DNA from: Conexibacter woesei Iso977N
GTDB lineage: Bacteria; Actinomycetota; Thermoleophilia; Solirubrobacterales; Solirubrobacteraceae
Reading direction: 5' to 3'
DNA length: 64,000 nt
Assembly: GCF_000424625.1 (NCBI RefSeq)
Contig: NZ_AUKG01000001.1
Location: 372,001-436,000 of the forward strand
This document shows, piece after piece, positions 1-7,595 of the stretch. The number at the start of each line of letters is the position of its first letter. The first letter of the stretch is position 1. A program made the translations under genes and the position numbers. The notes beneath the pieces are model-generated. The model worked only from the letters and a program-made list of their open reading frames with translations. It was not told the DNA's origin and did no database searches.

Positions 1-532
1 AGTGCGCCATGCTGAGGTCGCCGACGTCCCGCGGGGTCAGCCCGAGGCTCTCGATGAACGCCGACACCCTTGCCTTGGCCTGCGCGTCGTCGCCGGCCAG
101 GAAGACGTCCAGCGGGCCGCCCGCGGCCAGGACGTCGCGGAAGAGGGTGTTGAACGCTTTGACCACGTGAGCGGTCGCGGGCGCGGCCGCGGCGATCAAC
201 TGCGCGTTGGACGTGCCGTCCGGGGTGGCCAGCCCGGTGGCGGTGGCGTTGAAGGGGTTGGTGATGTCGACGAGCACCTTGCCGTCCAACGCGTCGCCGA
301 ACTGGCCGACGACGTCGACCGCGCTCTCGAACAGCACGGCGAGGACGACCACGTCGCCCGCCGGAGCGGCGCCCCACGCCCCGGCCGTCGCGCCGTCGCC
401 GAGCTGCTGGGCCAAGGACTCCGACTTGGCCGCGTCGCGACCGATGACCTCGACGGCGTTGCCGCCCCTGAGGGCCAGGCCGCCGATGGCGCTGGTCATG
501 TTCCCCGAGCCGATGATGCTGATGGTGCTCAT
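1..532 (-). CDS. NADPH-dependent F420 reductase-like protein (3' end off window)
   Basis: The reading frame starts with ATG at 532 and runs off the left edge, so 177 codons are visible and the C-terminus is missing. The protein opens with a Rossmann strand and a glycine-rich loop, IIGSGNMTSAIGG at residues 6-18, followed by a basic residue cluster (IGRDAAKS) of the kind that selects NADP. The segments DVVVLAVLF and LVDITNPFNAT are typical of the F420H2:NADP oxidoreductase and coenzyme F420-dependent NADP reductase family. By family knowledge it would shuttle hydride between NADP and F420 in the cytosol, but many actinobacterial members are annotated only as NAD(P)-binding proteins, so the substrate is uncertain. 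A ribosome binding site (AAGGAG) lies 7-8 bases before the ATG, and an inverted repeat lies just upstream. Confidence 0.8.
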   Translation of the reverse strand, partial: MSTISIIGSGNMTSAIGGLALRGGNAVEVIGRDAAKSESLAQQLGDGATAGAWGAAPAGDVVVLAVLFESAVDVVGQFGDALDGKVLVDITNPFNATATGLATPDGTSNAQLIAAAAPATAHVVKAFNTLFRDVLAAGGPLDVFLAGDDAQAKARVSAFIESLGLTPRDVGDLSMAH

Positions 533-552
533 GTTGCGCTCCTTCTTGCTAG

Positions 553-570
553 GTACACCGATTGGTGTGC
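553..570. promoter_or_regulatory. Candidate operator upstream of the F420 reductase-like gene
   Basis: The sequence GTACACCGATTGGTGTGC is an inverted repeat of seven base pairs per arm with one mismatch and a four-base centre. It sits about 20 bases upstream of the start codon at 532 on the minus strand, where a repressor would cover the promoter or leader. Dyads of this size suit HxlR, MarR or TetR regulators, which often control such reductases. The regulator is not identifiable here. Confidence 0.4.
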
Positions 571-602
571 TTAGCCTACCCCGCACGGCCTGACCCATGC
601 AC

Positions 603-638
603 GACGACGAGCCCCCGCTGGCGCAGGGGCTCGTCGTG
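603..638 (-). terminator. Hairpin terminator after the hydrophobic protein gene
   Basis: Bases 604-615 pair perfectly with 626-637 (12 bp, GC-rich, ten-base loop). The hairpin lies between the 3' end of the minus-strand gene at 669-806 and the next minus-strand gene at 532. There is no clear U-tract, which is common for actinobacterial terminators. Confidence 0.55.
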
Positions 639-668
639 CTACGGAACGGCTGTTCGAGATGCCGCGGG

Positions 669-806
669 CTAGACGGCGCGACCGCCACGGCCGTTGGCGA
701 AGAACAACACGAGCGCCACGATCGCGAGCGCGAAGAGGAGCGGGTGGATGATGACGCCTCCGGCGATCGCGATGATCAGCAGGATGACGGCGAGGATCAG
801 CAACAT
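669..806 (-). CDS. Small hydrophobic membrane protein, 45 residues
   Basis: This short gene encodes MLLILAVILLIIAIAGG, then a second hydrophobic stretch (HPLLFALAIVALVLFFA) and a basic tail ending NGRGGRAV. Two closely spaced membrane segments joined by a small turn give a hairpin that would sit almost wholly in the membrane, with the positively charged tail inside. Very similar 45-50 residue hydrophobic proteins occur widely in actinobacteria and are related to the lmo0937-type small membrane proteins; no function is established for them. A GGAG ribosome binding site precedes the ATG, and a strong hairpin follows the stop codon, which supports a real monocistronic gene. It diverges from the Crp-type regulator gene. 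Confidence 0.75.
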   Translation of the reverse strand: MLLILAVILLIIAIAGGVIIHPLLFALAIVALVLFFANGRGGRAV

Positions 807-933
807 GGTGCGAGCTCTCCTGGTCGAAGGAAGGGCGAACGACCGTACGAACCCGCCGCGCCGGCGCCCAGCGGCCAGGTCGGGGCGTCGACGTCAGCAC
901 TCCGACCTGCCGGTTCTGGGTACCTGAACACCC

Positions 934-1662
934 GTGGTCTCCACCATCAGCCTGATCGAGGCCGATCCGGACTTCGCCGACGGCCTGTCGCCCGAGGCGA
1001 TCGAGCGCGCCCGCAGCGAGACCCGGACCCGGCTGCAACGCCTGAGCCCGGGGCCGTGGGACGCCACCGCGGCGATGGAGCCCGAGGTCCACCACCGCGG
1101 CTTCCTCATCGTCGACGGCCTGCTGGCGCGCGACGTCGAGGTGCTCGGCCGCGCCTGCACCGAGCTGCTCGGCCCGGGCGACGTGATGCGGCCCTGGCAG
1201 TGGGACCCCGAGGGCTCGCACGTCCAGGCCGAGGTGGGCTGGGAGGTCCTCGATCCGACCCGGTTGGCGGTGCTCGACCACTCGCTGATCCAGCGCCTGA
1301 CCCCGTTCCCGACGATCGGCGCCGAGCTGTTCAGCCGCGGCATCCGCCGGGCGCACGCACTGGCCGTCGCGTTGGCGATCAACCACCACCAGCGCGTCGA
1401 CGAGCGCCTCTGCCTGACCCTCTGGCACCTGGCCGAACGCTGGGGACGGGTCACGCCGGACGGCATCGTCGTGGAGCTGCCGCTCAACCACCAGCGGCTC
1501 TCGATGCTCGTCGGCGCCCATCGCCCGTCGGTGACCACCGCGATCGGCGACCTCGCCCGCGCCGGCAAGGTCAGCCGCCGCGACGATGGCTGCTGGATGG
1601 TGCACGGCGAGCCACCGGACCAGCTCCGCCACCACCGGCTCGCCGCCGCGCTCACGGGCTGA
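934..1662 (+). CDS. Crp/Fnr-family transcriptional regulator
   Basis: The 242-residue protein has an N-terminal region matching a cyclic nucleotide-binding-type beta-roll (GFLIVDGLLARDVEVLGRAC with a following GPGDVM turn, about residues 53-90). A C-terminal winged helix follows, in which LPLNHQRLSMLVGAHRPSVT (about residues 189-208) is the typical helix-turn-helix of Crp/Fnr proteins. It presumably dimerises and binds DNA in response to a small effector; the effector is not evident and the Fnr-type cysteines are absent. The best start is the GTG at 934, which gives a full-length family member. The gene stands alone, divergent from the small hydrophobic protein and convergent with a membrane protein. 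Confidence 0.8.
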   Translation: MVSTISLIEADPDFADGLSPEAIERARSETRTRLQRLSPGPWDATAAMEPEVHHRGFLIVDGLLARDVEVLGRACTELLGPGDVMRPWQWDPEGSHVQAEVGWEVLDPTRLAVLDHSLIQRLTPFPTIGAELFSRGIRRAHALAVALAINHHQRVDERLCLTLWHLAERWGRVTPDGIVVELPLNHQRLSMLVGAHRPSVTTAIGDLARAGKVSRRDDGCWMVHGEPPDQLRHHRLAAALTG

Positions 1663-1673
1663 AGGGCCGAGGC

Positions 1674-2468
1674 TCAGAAGAGCCGCGAGAACAGCGACCG
1701 GCCGTGATGCTCGTGGCCGCCGACCACCGTGGCGGAGACCACGCGATCGGCCGGCACGTCCTCGTAGCCCGTGCCGCTGACGACGAACCAGCCGGCATCG
1801 GTCCGCAGCAGCAGCACCCCTTCGCGGTGCTGACCGTTCTGGTCCGTCAACGTGACCTTGGGCAATGGTGTCGGGGAGACGAACGCGTCGGCGAGCAGGA
1901 ACGCGACGGTGAACGTCAGCAACAGCAGCGTCAGCGGCCTGTCGCCGCCGGCGCCTTGCGCCAAGACCAGCGTCAGCGTGATCGCGACCAGCAGCGTCAC
2001 GCCGGCGGCGATCAGGATCGCCGCCAACCAGCGGGTTGGCAGGAAGACCACGATGGCGAGCACCGCGACCACCGCCAGCTCGGCGACATGCCGGCGCCGA
2101 GAGCCGGACCGCAGCGCGGCGCCGATCGAGGCCTCGACCCTCGACTCCCACGCGAACGCGAGCGTCAGCACGAACACGGCCACGAACGTCGCCGGCTGCA
2201 TCAGGTACTCCAGGCCGCGAGCCAGATGCTGCGCGATCGGCACCTGGGGGAAGATCTCCTCCGCGCCCACGCCACTGCGCAGGAACTGCGCCAGCGTCGC
2301 GATGGCTCCGGTGGCGTAGATCGCCCCTGCGCCGACCCCGACCATGATCGGCAACGTCGACGTCAGCAGGCCGGCCGGCCGGCGGCCGGCCGCGCCCCCC
2401 ACCGTCTGCCGGGGCTCGGATGACATTCGCTCGCCGATGGTAGGCGAGCCACTGGCGTTCGTCATCAT
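1674..2468 (-). CDS. Multi-pass membrane protein of unknown function
   Basis: I do not recognise the family. The protein has about six hydrophobic segments: LPIMVGVGAGAIYATGAIA, ATFVAVFVLTLAFAW, VAELAVVAVLAIVVFLP, LAAILIAAGVTLLVAITLTLVLA and LTLLLLTFTVAFLLADAF. A soluble tail of about 60 residues, rich in beta-strand-like sequence (GVLLLRTDAGWFVVSG), follows. The layout suggests a membrane anchor with a C-terminal domain on one face. A GAGGTGGAG ribosome binding site favours the ATG at 2468 or 2465 over the GTG at 2474. It follows the DUF4173-like gene by 27 bases on the same strand, so it may be the last gene of the two-component operon. Confidence 0.6.
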   Translation of the reverse strand: MMTNASGSPTIGERMSSEPRQTVGGAAGRRPAGLLTSTLPIMVGVGAGAIYATGAIATLAQFLRSGVGAEEIFPQVPIAQHLARGLEYLMQPATFVAVFVLTLAFAWESRVEASIGAALRSGSRRRHVAELAVVAVLAIVVFLPTRWLAAILIAAGVTLLVAITLTLVLAQGAGGDRPLTLLLLTFTVAFLLADAFVSPTPLPKVTLTDQNGQHREGVLLLRTDAGWFVVSGTGYEDVPADRVVSATVVGGHEHHGRSLFSRLF

Positions 2469-2495
2469 CTCCACCTCAGAGAAGATCAGCGACGC

Positions 2496-3848
2496 TCAGT
2501 CGACTGGCGTGCGCGCCCGCGCGCGTGAGGCGTTGAAGCCGAAGACGCCGTCGGCGCGCGCGAGGCGCGCCGCGCGGATGTGGGCCAGGATGCGGGTGCG
2601 CTGGGGGCCGGGCGGGAGGTGCTGCAGCGCCGGAAGGGCGTCGGCGCTGAGGCCGGAGAGGTAGCCGGTGTCGATCGGCTTGCCGGCGCGGGCGCGGTCG
2701 GTGGCGGATTGGGCGATGTGGCGGTCGGGGTCGCTCATGCTGAACACGAGCACGCCGGCGAGCGCCAGCGTCGTCGCCAGGAACGGCAGGCGGCGCGCGA
2801 TGCGGCGGCTCAGCCCCGCGGCCAGCACCAGCGCGAACGCGAGCGAGATCGCGATGATGATCGCGTGGCCGGCGTAGCGGACGCGCGTCGCGCCGTAGGC
2901 GTCCTCGACCAGGTCCAGACGATGCTGGGCGCTGGCCATGACCACGAGCGTCAGGATGCACAGCGCGCCGAGCAGGACGCGGACCGCGCGGTCGCGGCTG
3001 CGTGCCGCGGCCACCGCGATGATCGCGAGCGTCAGCGATGCCACCAACAACAGCTCGACGAACCCGTGCCGCGCGTACTCGCCGTAGCCGAGCCCGGTCG
3101 TGGCCCGCACGTAGCCGGCCCCGCCGAAGAGCACCCGCAGCTGAACCCCCACGAACACGGCGAAGATCGCGACCACGGCGACGAGCGGGATCAGCAGCTC
3201 CGCGCGTTCCGGCCGCCAGCGCGGCGCCCGGCCGGGACCGCTGGCCGGCCCCACGACCGCTGCCCGCGCCAGCGCGCCCGCACCCGCCAGGACGCCGAGC
3301 CCGAGCACGCAGCGCCACACCAGCGTGTCGGTGCGCAACTGCACGTCGACGTCGACGAGCTGCGCGAACGCGCTGTCGGCGGTCGCGAACAGGACCGCGA
3401 AGACCGCCACCAGCACGCCGGCCAGGACGCCACCGCGCACGACGACGCCGGCGCCGCCGCGGCGCACCGCCGGACGCCCGAGCGCCAGCCCGGCCCGCGC
3501 CACCGCCCTGCCCCCACCGACCACCAGCCATGGCGCGAGCGCGACATGGCCTGCGTCGGCCCAGCGCCGCGCCGGCACCACCGCCGCGGCGCCGGCCACC
3601 AGCGCGGCGACGACGTCGATCGCCACGACCCAGCCGGCGTCCCACAGCAGCGGCTGCGCGGCCAGCGCGACGGCCAGCACGGCGAACCCGAAGCTCACGC
3701 GGGAGCGTGACGCCGCGGCGACGGCCGCCCCGACCATCACCACCAACATGACCGCCAACGCAAGACCTACAGGTCGATCGGCCACCGCGATTCCCGCGAG
3801 CAGCGCGGCGGCGACCGCGCACGCGAGCGCGGACTTGGACATGGGCAT
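2496..3848 (-). CDS. DUF4173/DUF4153-type polytopic membrane protein
   Basis: The 450-residue protein has roughly eleven hydrophobic segments. Near the middle it carries GLGYGEYARHGFVELLLVA, a signature of the DUF4173/DUF4153 membrane family, whose function is unknown. The C-terminal 60 residues are soluble and rich in Arg and Ala. The ATG at 3848 is preceded by GGGAGG at good spacing. It lies 59 bases downstream of the histidine kinase gene on the same strand, so it is a plausible target or partner of that two-component system. That link rests only on position. Confidence 0.7.
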   Translation of the reverse strand: MPMSKSALACAVAAALLAGIAVADRPVGLALAVMLVVMVGAAVAAASRSRVSFGFAVLAVALAAQPLLWDAGWVVAIDVVAALVAGAAAVVPARRWADAGHVALAPWLVVGGGRAVARAGLALGRPAVRRGGAGVVVRGGVLAGVLVAVFAVLFATADSAFAQLVDVDVQLRTDTLVWRCVLGLGVLAGAGALARAAVVGPASGPGRAPRWRPERAELLIPLVAVVAIFAVFVGVQLRVLFGGAGYVRATTGLGYGEYARHGFVELLLVASLTLAIIAVAAARSRDRAVRVLLGALCILTLVVMASAQHRLDLVEDAYGATRVRYAGHAIIIAISLAFALVLAAGLSRRIARRLPFLATTLALAGVLVFSMSDPDRHIAQSATDRARAGKPIDTGYLSGLSADALPALQHLPPGPQRTRILAHIRAARLARADGVFGFNASRARARTPVD

Positions 3849-3907
3849 GGCTGGACCTCCCGGGGTCGGGTCGTTGTCGAACAGGCGAAGCGGAGAAGCG
3901 GCGCGCG

Positions 3908-4837
3908 CTAGGGCAGGTCGACGACCATGCGGCAGCCGTGCGGGACGGCGGGCTCGGCGCGGATCGTCCCGCCGTGCAGCTCGACGATCGACCGCGCGAT
4001 CGCGAGCCCGAGGCCCGCGCCGGCGACCGACCGCGACGCGTCGGCGCGGCTGAAGCGGTCGAAGATCCGTTGCGCCTCGGCGGGTGCGATGCCCGGGCCG
4101 CGGTCCTCGACCTCCAGCCGCACGCCGCCGGCCGGCGCCGCCGCGGCGCGCAGGATCACCGGCGCGCCGGGCGCGTGGCGCTCGGCGTTCTCCACCAGGT
4201 TGCGCACCACCTGGCGCAGGCGGTCGGGGTCGCCGCGCAGCTGCACGTCGGCCGGGACGAACGCGGCCGACAGCTCGGCGACCGGGAACGTCCGCCGCGC
4301 CAGCGCGGTCGCGCCGCCGGCCTCCAGGGCCGACAGATCCAGGAGCTGGTCGGCGAGCCGGCCGAGGCGCTCGACCTGCGCCAGCAGCGCCGGGAGGTCC
4401 GGCGCCTGCACGCCGTCGACCGCGTTCTCCAGCGACGCGCGCAGCACCGTGATCGGCGTGCGCAGCTCGTGCGCGGCGTCGGCGACGAAGTCCCGGCGGG
4501 CGCGGTCGAGCGTCTCGAGCTCGGCGGCCATCGTGTTGAACGACGCGGCGAGCTGGCCGACCTCGTCGCGCGACGTCGTCCGGACGCGCTGGCCGTGGTC
4601 GCCGCGGGCGATCGCGTCGGCCGCGCGCGCCATCGCGCGCAGCGGCGAGGTCATCCCGCGCGCGACGAGCTGGACCGACAGCAGCGACGCGATCAGCGCG
4701 GCGAGCGCGCCCCAGCGCGGGCGGTAGCCCAGCCGCGCCGTGACCAACATGGTGGCCAACGTCACGCCGATCGCGACCGCGATCACCAACCCCAACTTGA
4801 TCTTCAGCGACGGGATCCGGGCCAGCGGGCTGGTCAC
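3908..4837 (-). CDS. Sensor histidine kinase (two-component system)
   Basis: The 309-residue kinase has two membrane segments (about 14-33 and 42-60) joined by a very short loop, so there is almost no extracytoplasmic sensor domain. A HAMP region (60-112) follows, then a HisKA domain with the phospho-acceptor His123 in AAHELRTPIT. The ATPase domain carries an N-box (NLVENAERH, 213-221), a G1 box (DRGPGIAP) and a G2 box (GAGLGLAI, 273-280). It would phosphorylate the response regulator encoded immediately upstream. The GTG start at 4837 overlaps the TGA of that gene by four bases, which indicates translational coupling. Lack of a sensor loop suggests it reads a signal in the membrane or from a partner, perhaps the downstream membrane protein. 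Confidence 0.92.
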   Translation of the reverse strand: MTSPLARIPSLKIKLGLVIAVAIGVTLATMLVTARLGYRPRWGALAALIASLLSVQLVARGMTSPLRAMARAADAIARGDHGQRVRTTSRDEVGQLAASFNTMAAELETLDRARRDFVADAAHELRTPITVLRASLENAVDGVQAPDLPALLAQVERLGRLADQLLDLSALEAGGATALARRTFPVAELSAAFVPADVQLRGDPDRLRQVVRNLVENAERHAPGAPVILRAAAAPAGGVRLEVEDRGPGIAPAEAQRIFDRFSRADASRSVAGAGLGLAIARSIVELHGGTIRAEPAVPHGCRMVVDLP

Positions 4838-5529
4838 GGCGCGTCGCTCCCGAGCGCGTAGCCGAAGCCCTGCACGGTCCGGACGATCCCGGCCGAGACC
4901 TTGCGCCGCAGGCCCGCGACGTGCGAGTCGACCGTGCGCGTCGCGGCGCTCCCGGACCGCCAGCCCCACACGGTCTCCAGCAGCTCGTCGCGCGAGAACG
5001 CGCGCTCGGGCCGCCCGGCGAGCGTGGCGAGGAGGTCGAACTCGGTCGGGGTCAGCGCGATCTCGCCGCCGCCCTCGCGCAGCAGGCGCCGGCCCTCGAG
5101 GTCCACGACGAGCGACGCGCCGACCGCGATCCGCGCGGGCGCCGCGGCCGGCTCGGCCGCCGCGCGCGCCGTCCGGCGCAGGATCGCCTGGACGCGCGCG
5201 ACGAGCTCGCGCGGGCTGAACGGCTTGGTCATGTAGTCGTCGGCGCCGATGCCCAGCCCGACGAGCACGTCGGCCTCGGCATCGCGCGCGGTGAGGAACA
5301 GGACCGGCACCGGCCGCTCCTCCTGGATGCGCCGGCAGACCTCGATGCCGTCGTAGCCGGGCAGCATCCAGTCCAGGACGACGAGGTCGGGCGCGACGCG
5401 CCGGCACAGCGCGACGCCGTCCGGACCGGTGCCGGCGACCTCGACCACGAAGCCCTCGGCCCGCAGCCGCGCGGCGACCGCGCCGGCGATCCGCTCCTCG
5501 TCCTCGATCACCACGACAGTGGTCCTCAT
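4834..5529 (-). CDS. OmpR/PhoB-family response regulator
   Basis: The 231-residue protein has a receiver domain with the acidic pocket E9-D10, phospho-acceptor Asp53 (VVLDWMLPG), switch residue Thr80 and Lys102 (YMTKPF). A winged-helix DNA-binding domain of the OmpR type follows, ending in RTVDSHVAGLRRKVSAGIVRTVQGFGYAL-like sequence. It is phosphorylated by the kinase encoded next to it and would act as a dimer on tandem half-sites. A perfect 11-bp tandem repeat upstream (5577-5598) looks like its own binding site. The stop codon overlaps the start of the kinase gene. Confidence 0.93.
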   Translation of the reverse strand: MRTTVVVIEDEERIAGAVAARLRAEGFVVEVAGTGPDGVALCRRVAPDLVVLDWMLPGYDGIEVCRRIQEERPVPVLFLTARDAEADVLVGLGIGADDYMTKPFSPRELVARVQAILRRTARAAAEPAAAPARIAVGASLVVDLEGRRLLREGGGEIALTPTEFDLLATLAGRPERAFSRDELLETVWGWRSGSAATRTVDSHVAGLRRKVSAGIVRTVQGFGYALGSDAP

Positions 5530-5576
5530 CGGTGCGGGATGCTACGGGCACCGCCGTCGAGATCGGGTCGGCGGGA

Positions 5577-5598
5577 TGTGCAGATCCTGTGCAGATCC
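5577..5598 (-). promoter_or_regulatory. 11-bp tandem direct repeat, candidate response regulator site
   Basis: TGTGCAGATCC occurs twice with no gap (5577-5587 and 5588-5598), 48-69 bases upstream of the response regulator start. OmpR-family proteins bind head-to-tail half-sites spaced about one helical turn apart, so this spacing fits autoregulation. It lies in the short gap between the PPOX gene stop and the regulator gene. Confidence 0.5.
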
Positions 5599-5599
5599 C

Positions 5600-6010
5600 T
5601 CAGCCGGGGCGGTGCTCGAACGGGAGCTCCTGCAGCAGCACGCGCTCGGGCTCGATGAGCATCACGATCGCCGAGCGGACCGGGAAGTCCTGGCCCACGT
5701 AGCGGTTGCTCATCCGGTCCATGATCGCGATCGCCTCGTCACCGTCGAGCTCCTCGACGACGCGTCCGCGGATGACGGCCGAGCGATAGGGGTTGTGCTC
5801 GTCGGTCACCGAGATCCCGATCCGGGGATCGCGTCGCAGGTTGCGGATCTTCAGGTGCGCCTCGGTCGAGAAGATCGCCAGCCGGTCGCCTTCGACGGCG
5901 ATCCACACCGGCGAGACGTGCGGCGCGCCGTCCCTCATCAGCGTCGCGACATGGGCCATGTTCCGGCCCTGCAGGAGCTCGAGCACCGCGGGCGTGAGCG
6001 TCTCGGACAT
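5600..6010 (-). CDS. PPOX-class flavin/F420-binding oxidoreductase
   Basis: The 136-residue protein matches the pyridoxamine 5'-phosphate oxidase-like split-barrel fold. It opens with a helix and the strand NMAHVATLMRDGAPHVSPVW, a family hallmark, followed by IFSTEAHLKIRNLRRDPRIGISV, which forms part of the cofactor pocket. Such single-domain actinobacterial proteins are commonly F420-dependent reductases acting on aromatic or biliverdin-like substrates; flavin binding is the alternative. The start at 6010 is supported by a TAGGA sequence upstream. It precedes the two-component genes on the same strand with a 70-base gap that holds the tandem repeat, so it is probably a separate transcription unit. 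Confidence 0.82.
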   Translation of the reverse strand: MSETLTPAVLELLQGRNMAHVATLMRDGAPHVSPVWIAVEGDRLAIFSTEAHLKIRNLRRDPRIGISVTDEHNPYRSAVIRGRVVEELDGDEAIAIMDRMSNRYVGQDFPVRSAIVMLIEPERVLLQELPFEHRPG

Positions 6011-6030
6011 GAACGCATCCTAGAACCGGC

Positions 6031-6771
6031 TCAGGCGCGACCGGCGATGGCGGCGCGGATGTCGGTCGCGGTCCGGTCGGCGTTCCCGCAGCGCGTGTCG
6101 CGGGCGTCGCTGAGCCCGAAGCCGGAGACGAACGCCTCGCGCGCGCAGGCGTAGAACCTGTCCTTGCTGTCGGGCCGCGCGACGTGCGCCGTCCAGGTGG
6201 CGCGGATGTCGCCGGGCGCGACGCGGCGCAGCCGCGTGCTCGGGAGCATCCGGACCGCACCGCCCCTGGCCGGCGCGATGTAGAGGAAGACCCTGGCGGC
6301 GCGGTTGGGCCGGGCGCCTGACGGCGCGCGGAGGCGGAGCGTGAACCGCGCACGGCCGGCGCCGACGAGGCGGCCCTGGAGGTGGCCCGGCAGGTTGACG
6401 CCGACGAGCTCCGCGCTGCTGTGCTGGCGGCCGTGGTCGGCGCGCAGCTCATAGGCGAGCGTGCGATCCGGACGGACGCTGAACGTCGCCCGGCGGGCGG
6501 CGGCCTCGGACGCGACCCGTCGAGCGCCGTCCGGATGGCCGGGAACGTAGGACCACAGCTCGACGGGGACCGCGCCGCCCGTGGCGCCGCCGCCGACGGT
6601 CGCGTGCAGCACCACGCTGCGTCCGCGAGTGATCGTCGGCCTCTGCGCGGTGAGCGCCATGCGGTAGGTCGGCGTGGCGGCCGCCGTCGTCGTCCGGGCG
6701 CTCCCGCCACTCCCGCCGCACCCGGCGATCCCGACGATCGCAACCAGGAGGACCGGCGAGGCGTTTCGCAT
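6031..6771 (-). CDS. Secreted lipoprotein of unknown function
   Basis: The protein begins with MRNASPVLLVAIVGIAGCGG, a signal peptide ending in a lipobox (IAGC) with the acyl-anchored cysteine at residue 18. A Gly/Ser/Thr linker follows. The mature part is rich in beta-strand-like sequence; segments such as YRMALTAQRPTITRGRSVVL and RFTLRLRAPSG look like immunoglobulin-like repeats seen in actinobacterial surface proteins. Two cysteines in the C-terminal part (YACAREAF and DTRCGNAD) could form a disulfide. I do not recognise a catalytic motif. It would sit on the outer face of the membrane. Its start codon lies 56 bases from a divergent methyltransferase gene. Confidence 0.7.
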   Translation of the reverse strand: MRNASPVLLVAIVGIAGCGGSGGSARTTTAAATPTYRMALTAQRPTITRGRSVVLHATVGGGATGGAVPVELWSYVPGHPDGARRVASEAAARRATFSVRPDRTLAYELRADHGRQHSSAELVGVNLPGHLQGRLVGAGRARFTLRLRAPSGARPNRAARVFLYIAPARGGAVRMLPSTRLRRVAPGDIRATWTAHVARPDSKDRFYACAREAFVSGFGLSDARDTRCGNADRTATDIRAAIAGRA

Positions 6772-6827
6772 GATCAGCGCAGTACCCAGTTCGCCGCGCG
6801 ACGGGCGCGAGCGGGAAGATGAAGCGC

Positions 6828-7583
6828 ATGGACGACGACTTCGAGGCGCTGCTCGCGGCGGGTGCGGCGGCGGACGTGTCCGGGTGGGACTTCGGCTGGC
6901 TGGACGGCCGCGCCACCGAGGAGCGCCCGCCGTGGGGCTACGCGCGGCAGCTCGCCGGCCGCCTCGCCCGGGCCTCGGCGTCGCTCGACCTCCAGACCGG
7001 CGGGGGCGAGGTCCTCGCGGAGGCGGCGCGGTTCCCGCCCACGGCCGTGGCCACCGAGTCCTGGCCGCCGAACGTGGCGCGCGCGACCGAGCTGCTCCAC
7101 CCCCGCGGCGTGGTCGTCGTCGCCGACGCCGACGAGCCGCCGCTGCCGTTCGCCGACCAGGCCTTCGACCTGGTCACCAGCCGGCACCCGGCGACGATCT
7201 GGTGGGACGAGATCGCTCGCGTGCTCCGGCCCGAGGGCACGTACTTCGCCCAGCACGTCGGCCCGGCGAGCGCGTTCGCGCTGATCGAGATCTTCCTCGG
7301 CCCGCAGCCCGGCGCGCGCCGTACGCGGGACCCCGGCGACGAGGCGGCGGCCGCGACCGCGGCGGGCCTGGAGATCGTCGACCTCCGGACCGCGCGGCTG
7401 CGGATCGAGATCCACGACGTCGCCGCCGTCGTGTACCTGCTGCGCAAGGTGATCTGGTGGGTGCCGGGGTTCACCGTCGAGCGACACCGCGACCGGCTCC
7501 GCGCTCTGCACGACCGCATCCAGGCCGACGGGCCGTTCGTCGCCCACTCCACGCGCCACCTGATCGAAGCCCGGCGGCGCTGA
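6828..7583 (+). CDS. SAM-dependent methyltransferase, class I fold
   Basis: The protein has a degenerate motif I (LDLQTGGGEVL), a motif II acidic strand (GVVVVADADEPPLPFADQAFDLVTSRH), and the sequence IARVLRPEGTYFAQHVG, a standard post-motif strand. This order is diagnostic for class I methyltransferases of the Methyltransf_11 type. The substrate cannot be told from sequence. I favour the ATG at 6828 because GGAAG lies about nine bases before it; an in-frame ATG at 6819 would add three residues. The gene converges on a secreted protein gene with a 12-base gap. Confidence 0.8.
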   Translation: MDDDFEALLAAGAAADVSGWDFGWLDGRATEERPPWGYARQLAGRLARASASLDLQTGGGEVLAEAARFPPTAVATESWPPNVARATELLHPRGVVVVADADEPPLPFADQAFDLVTSRHPATIWWDEIARVLRPEGTYFAQHVGPASAFALIEIFLGPQPGARRTRDPGDEAAAATAAGLEIVDLRTARLRIEIHDVAAVVYLLRKVIWWVPGFTVERHRDRLRALHDRIQADGPFVAHSTRHLIEARRR

Positions 7584-7595
7584 GCGCCCGCGGCC

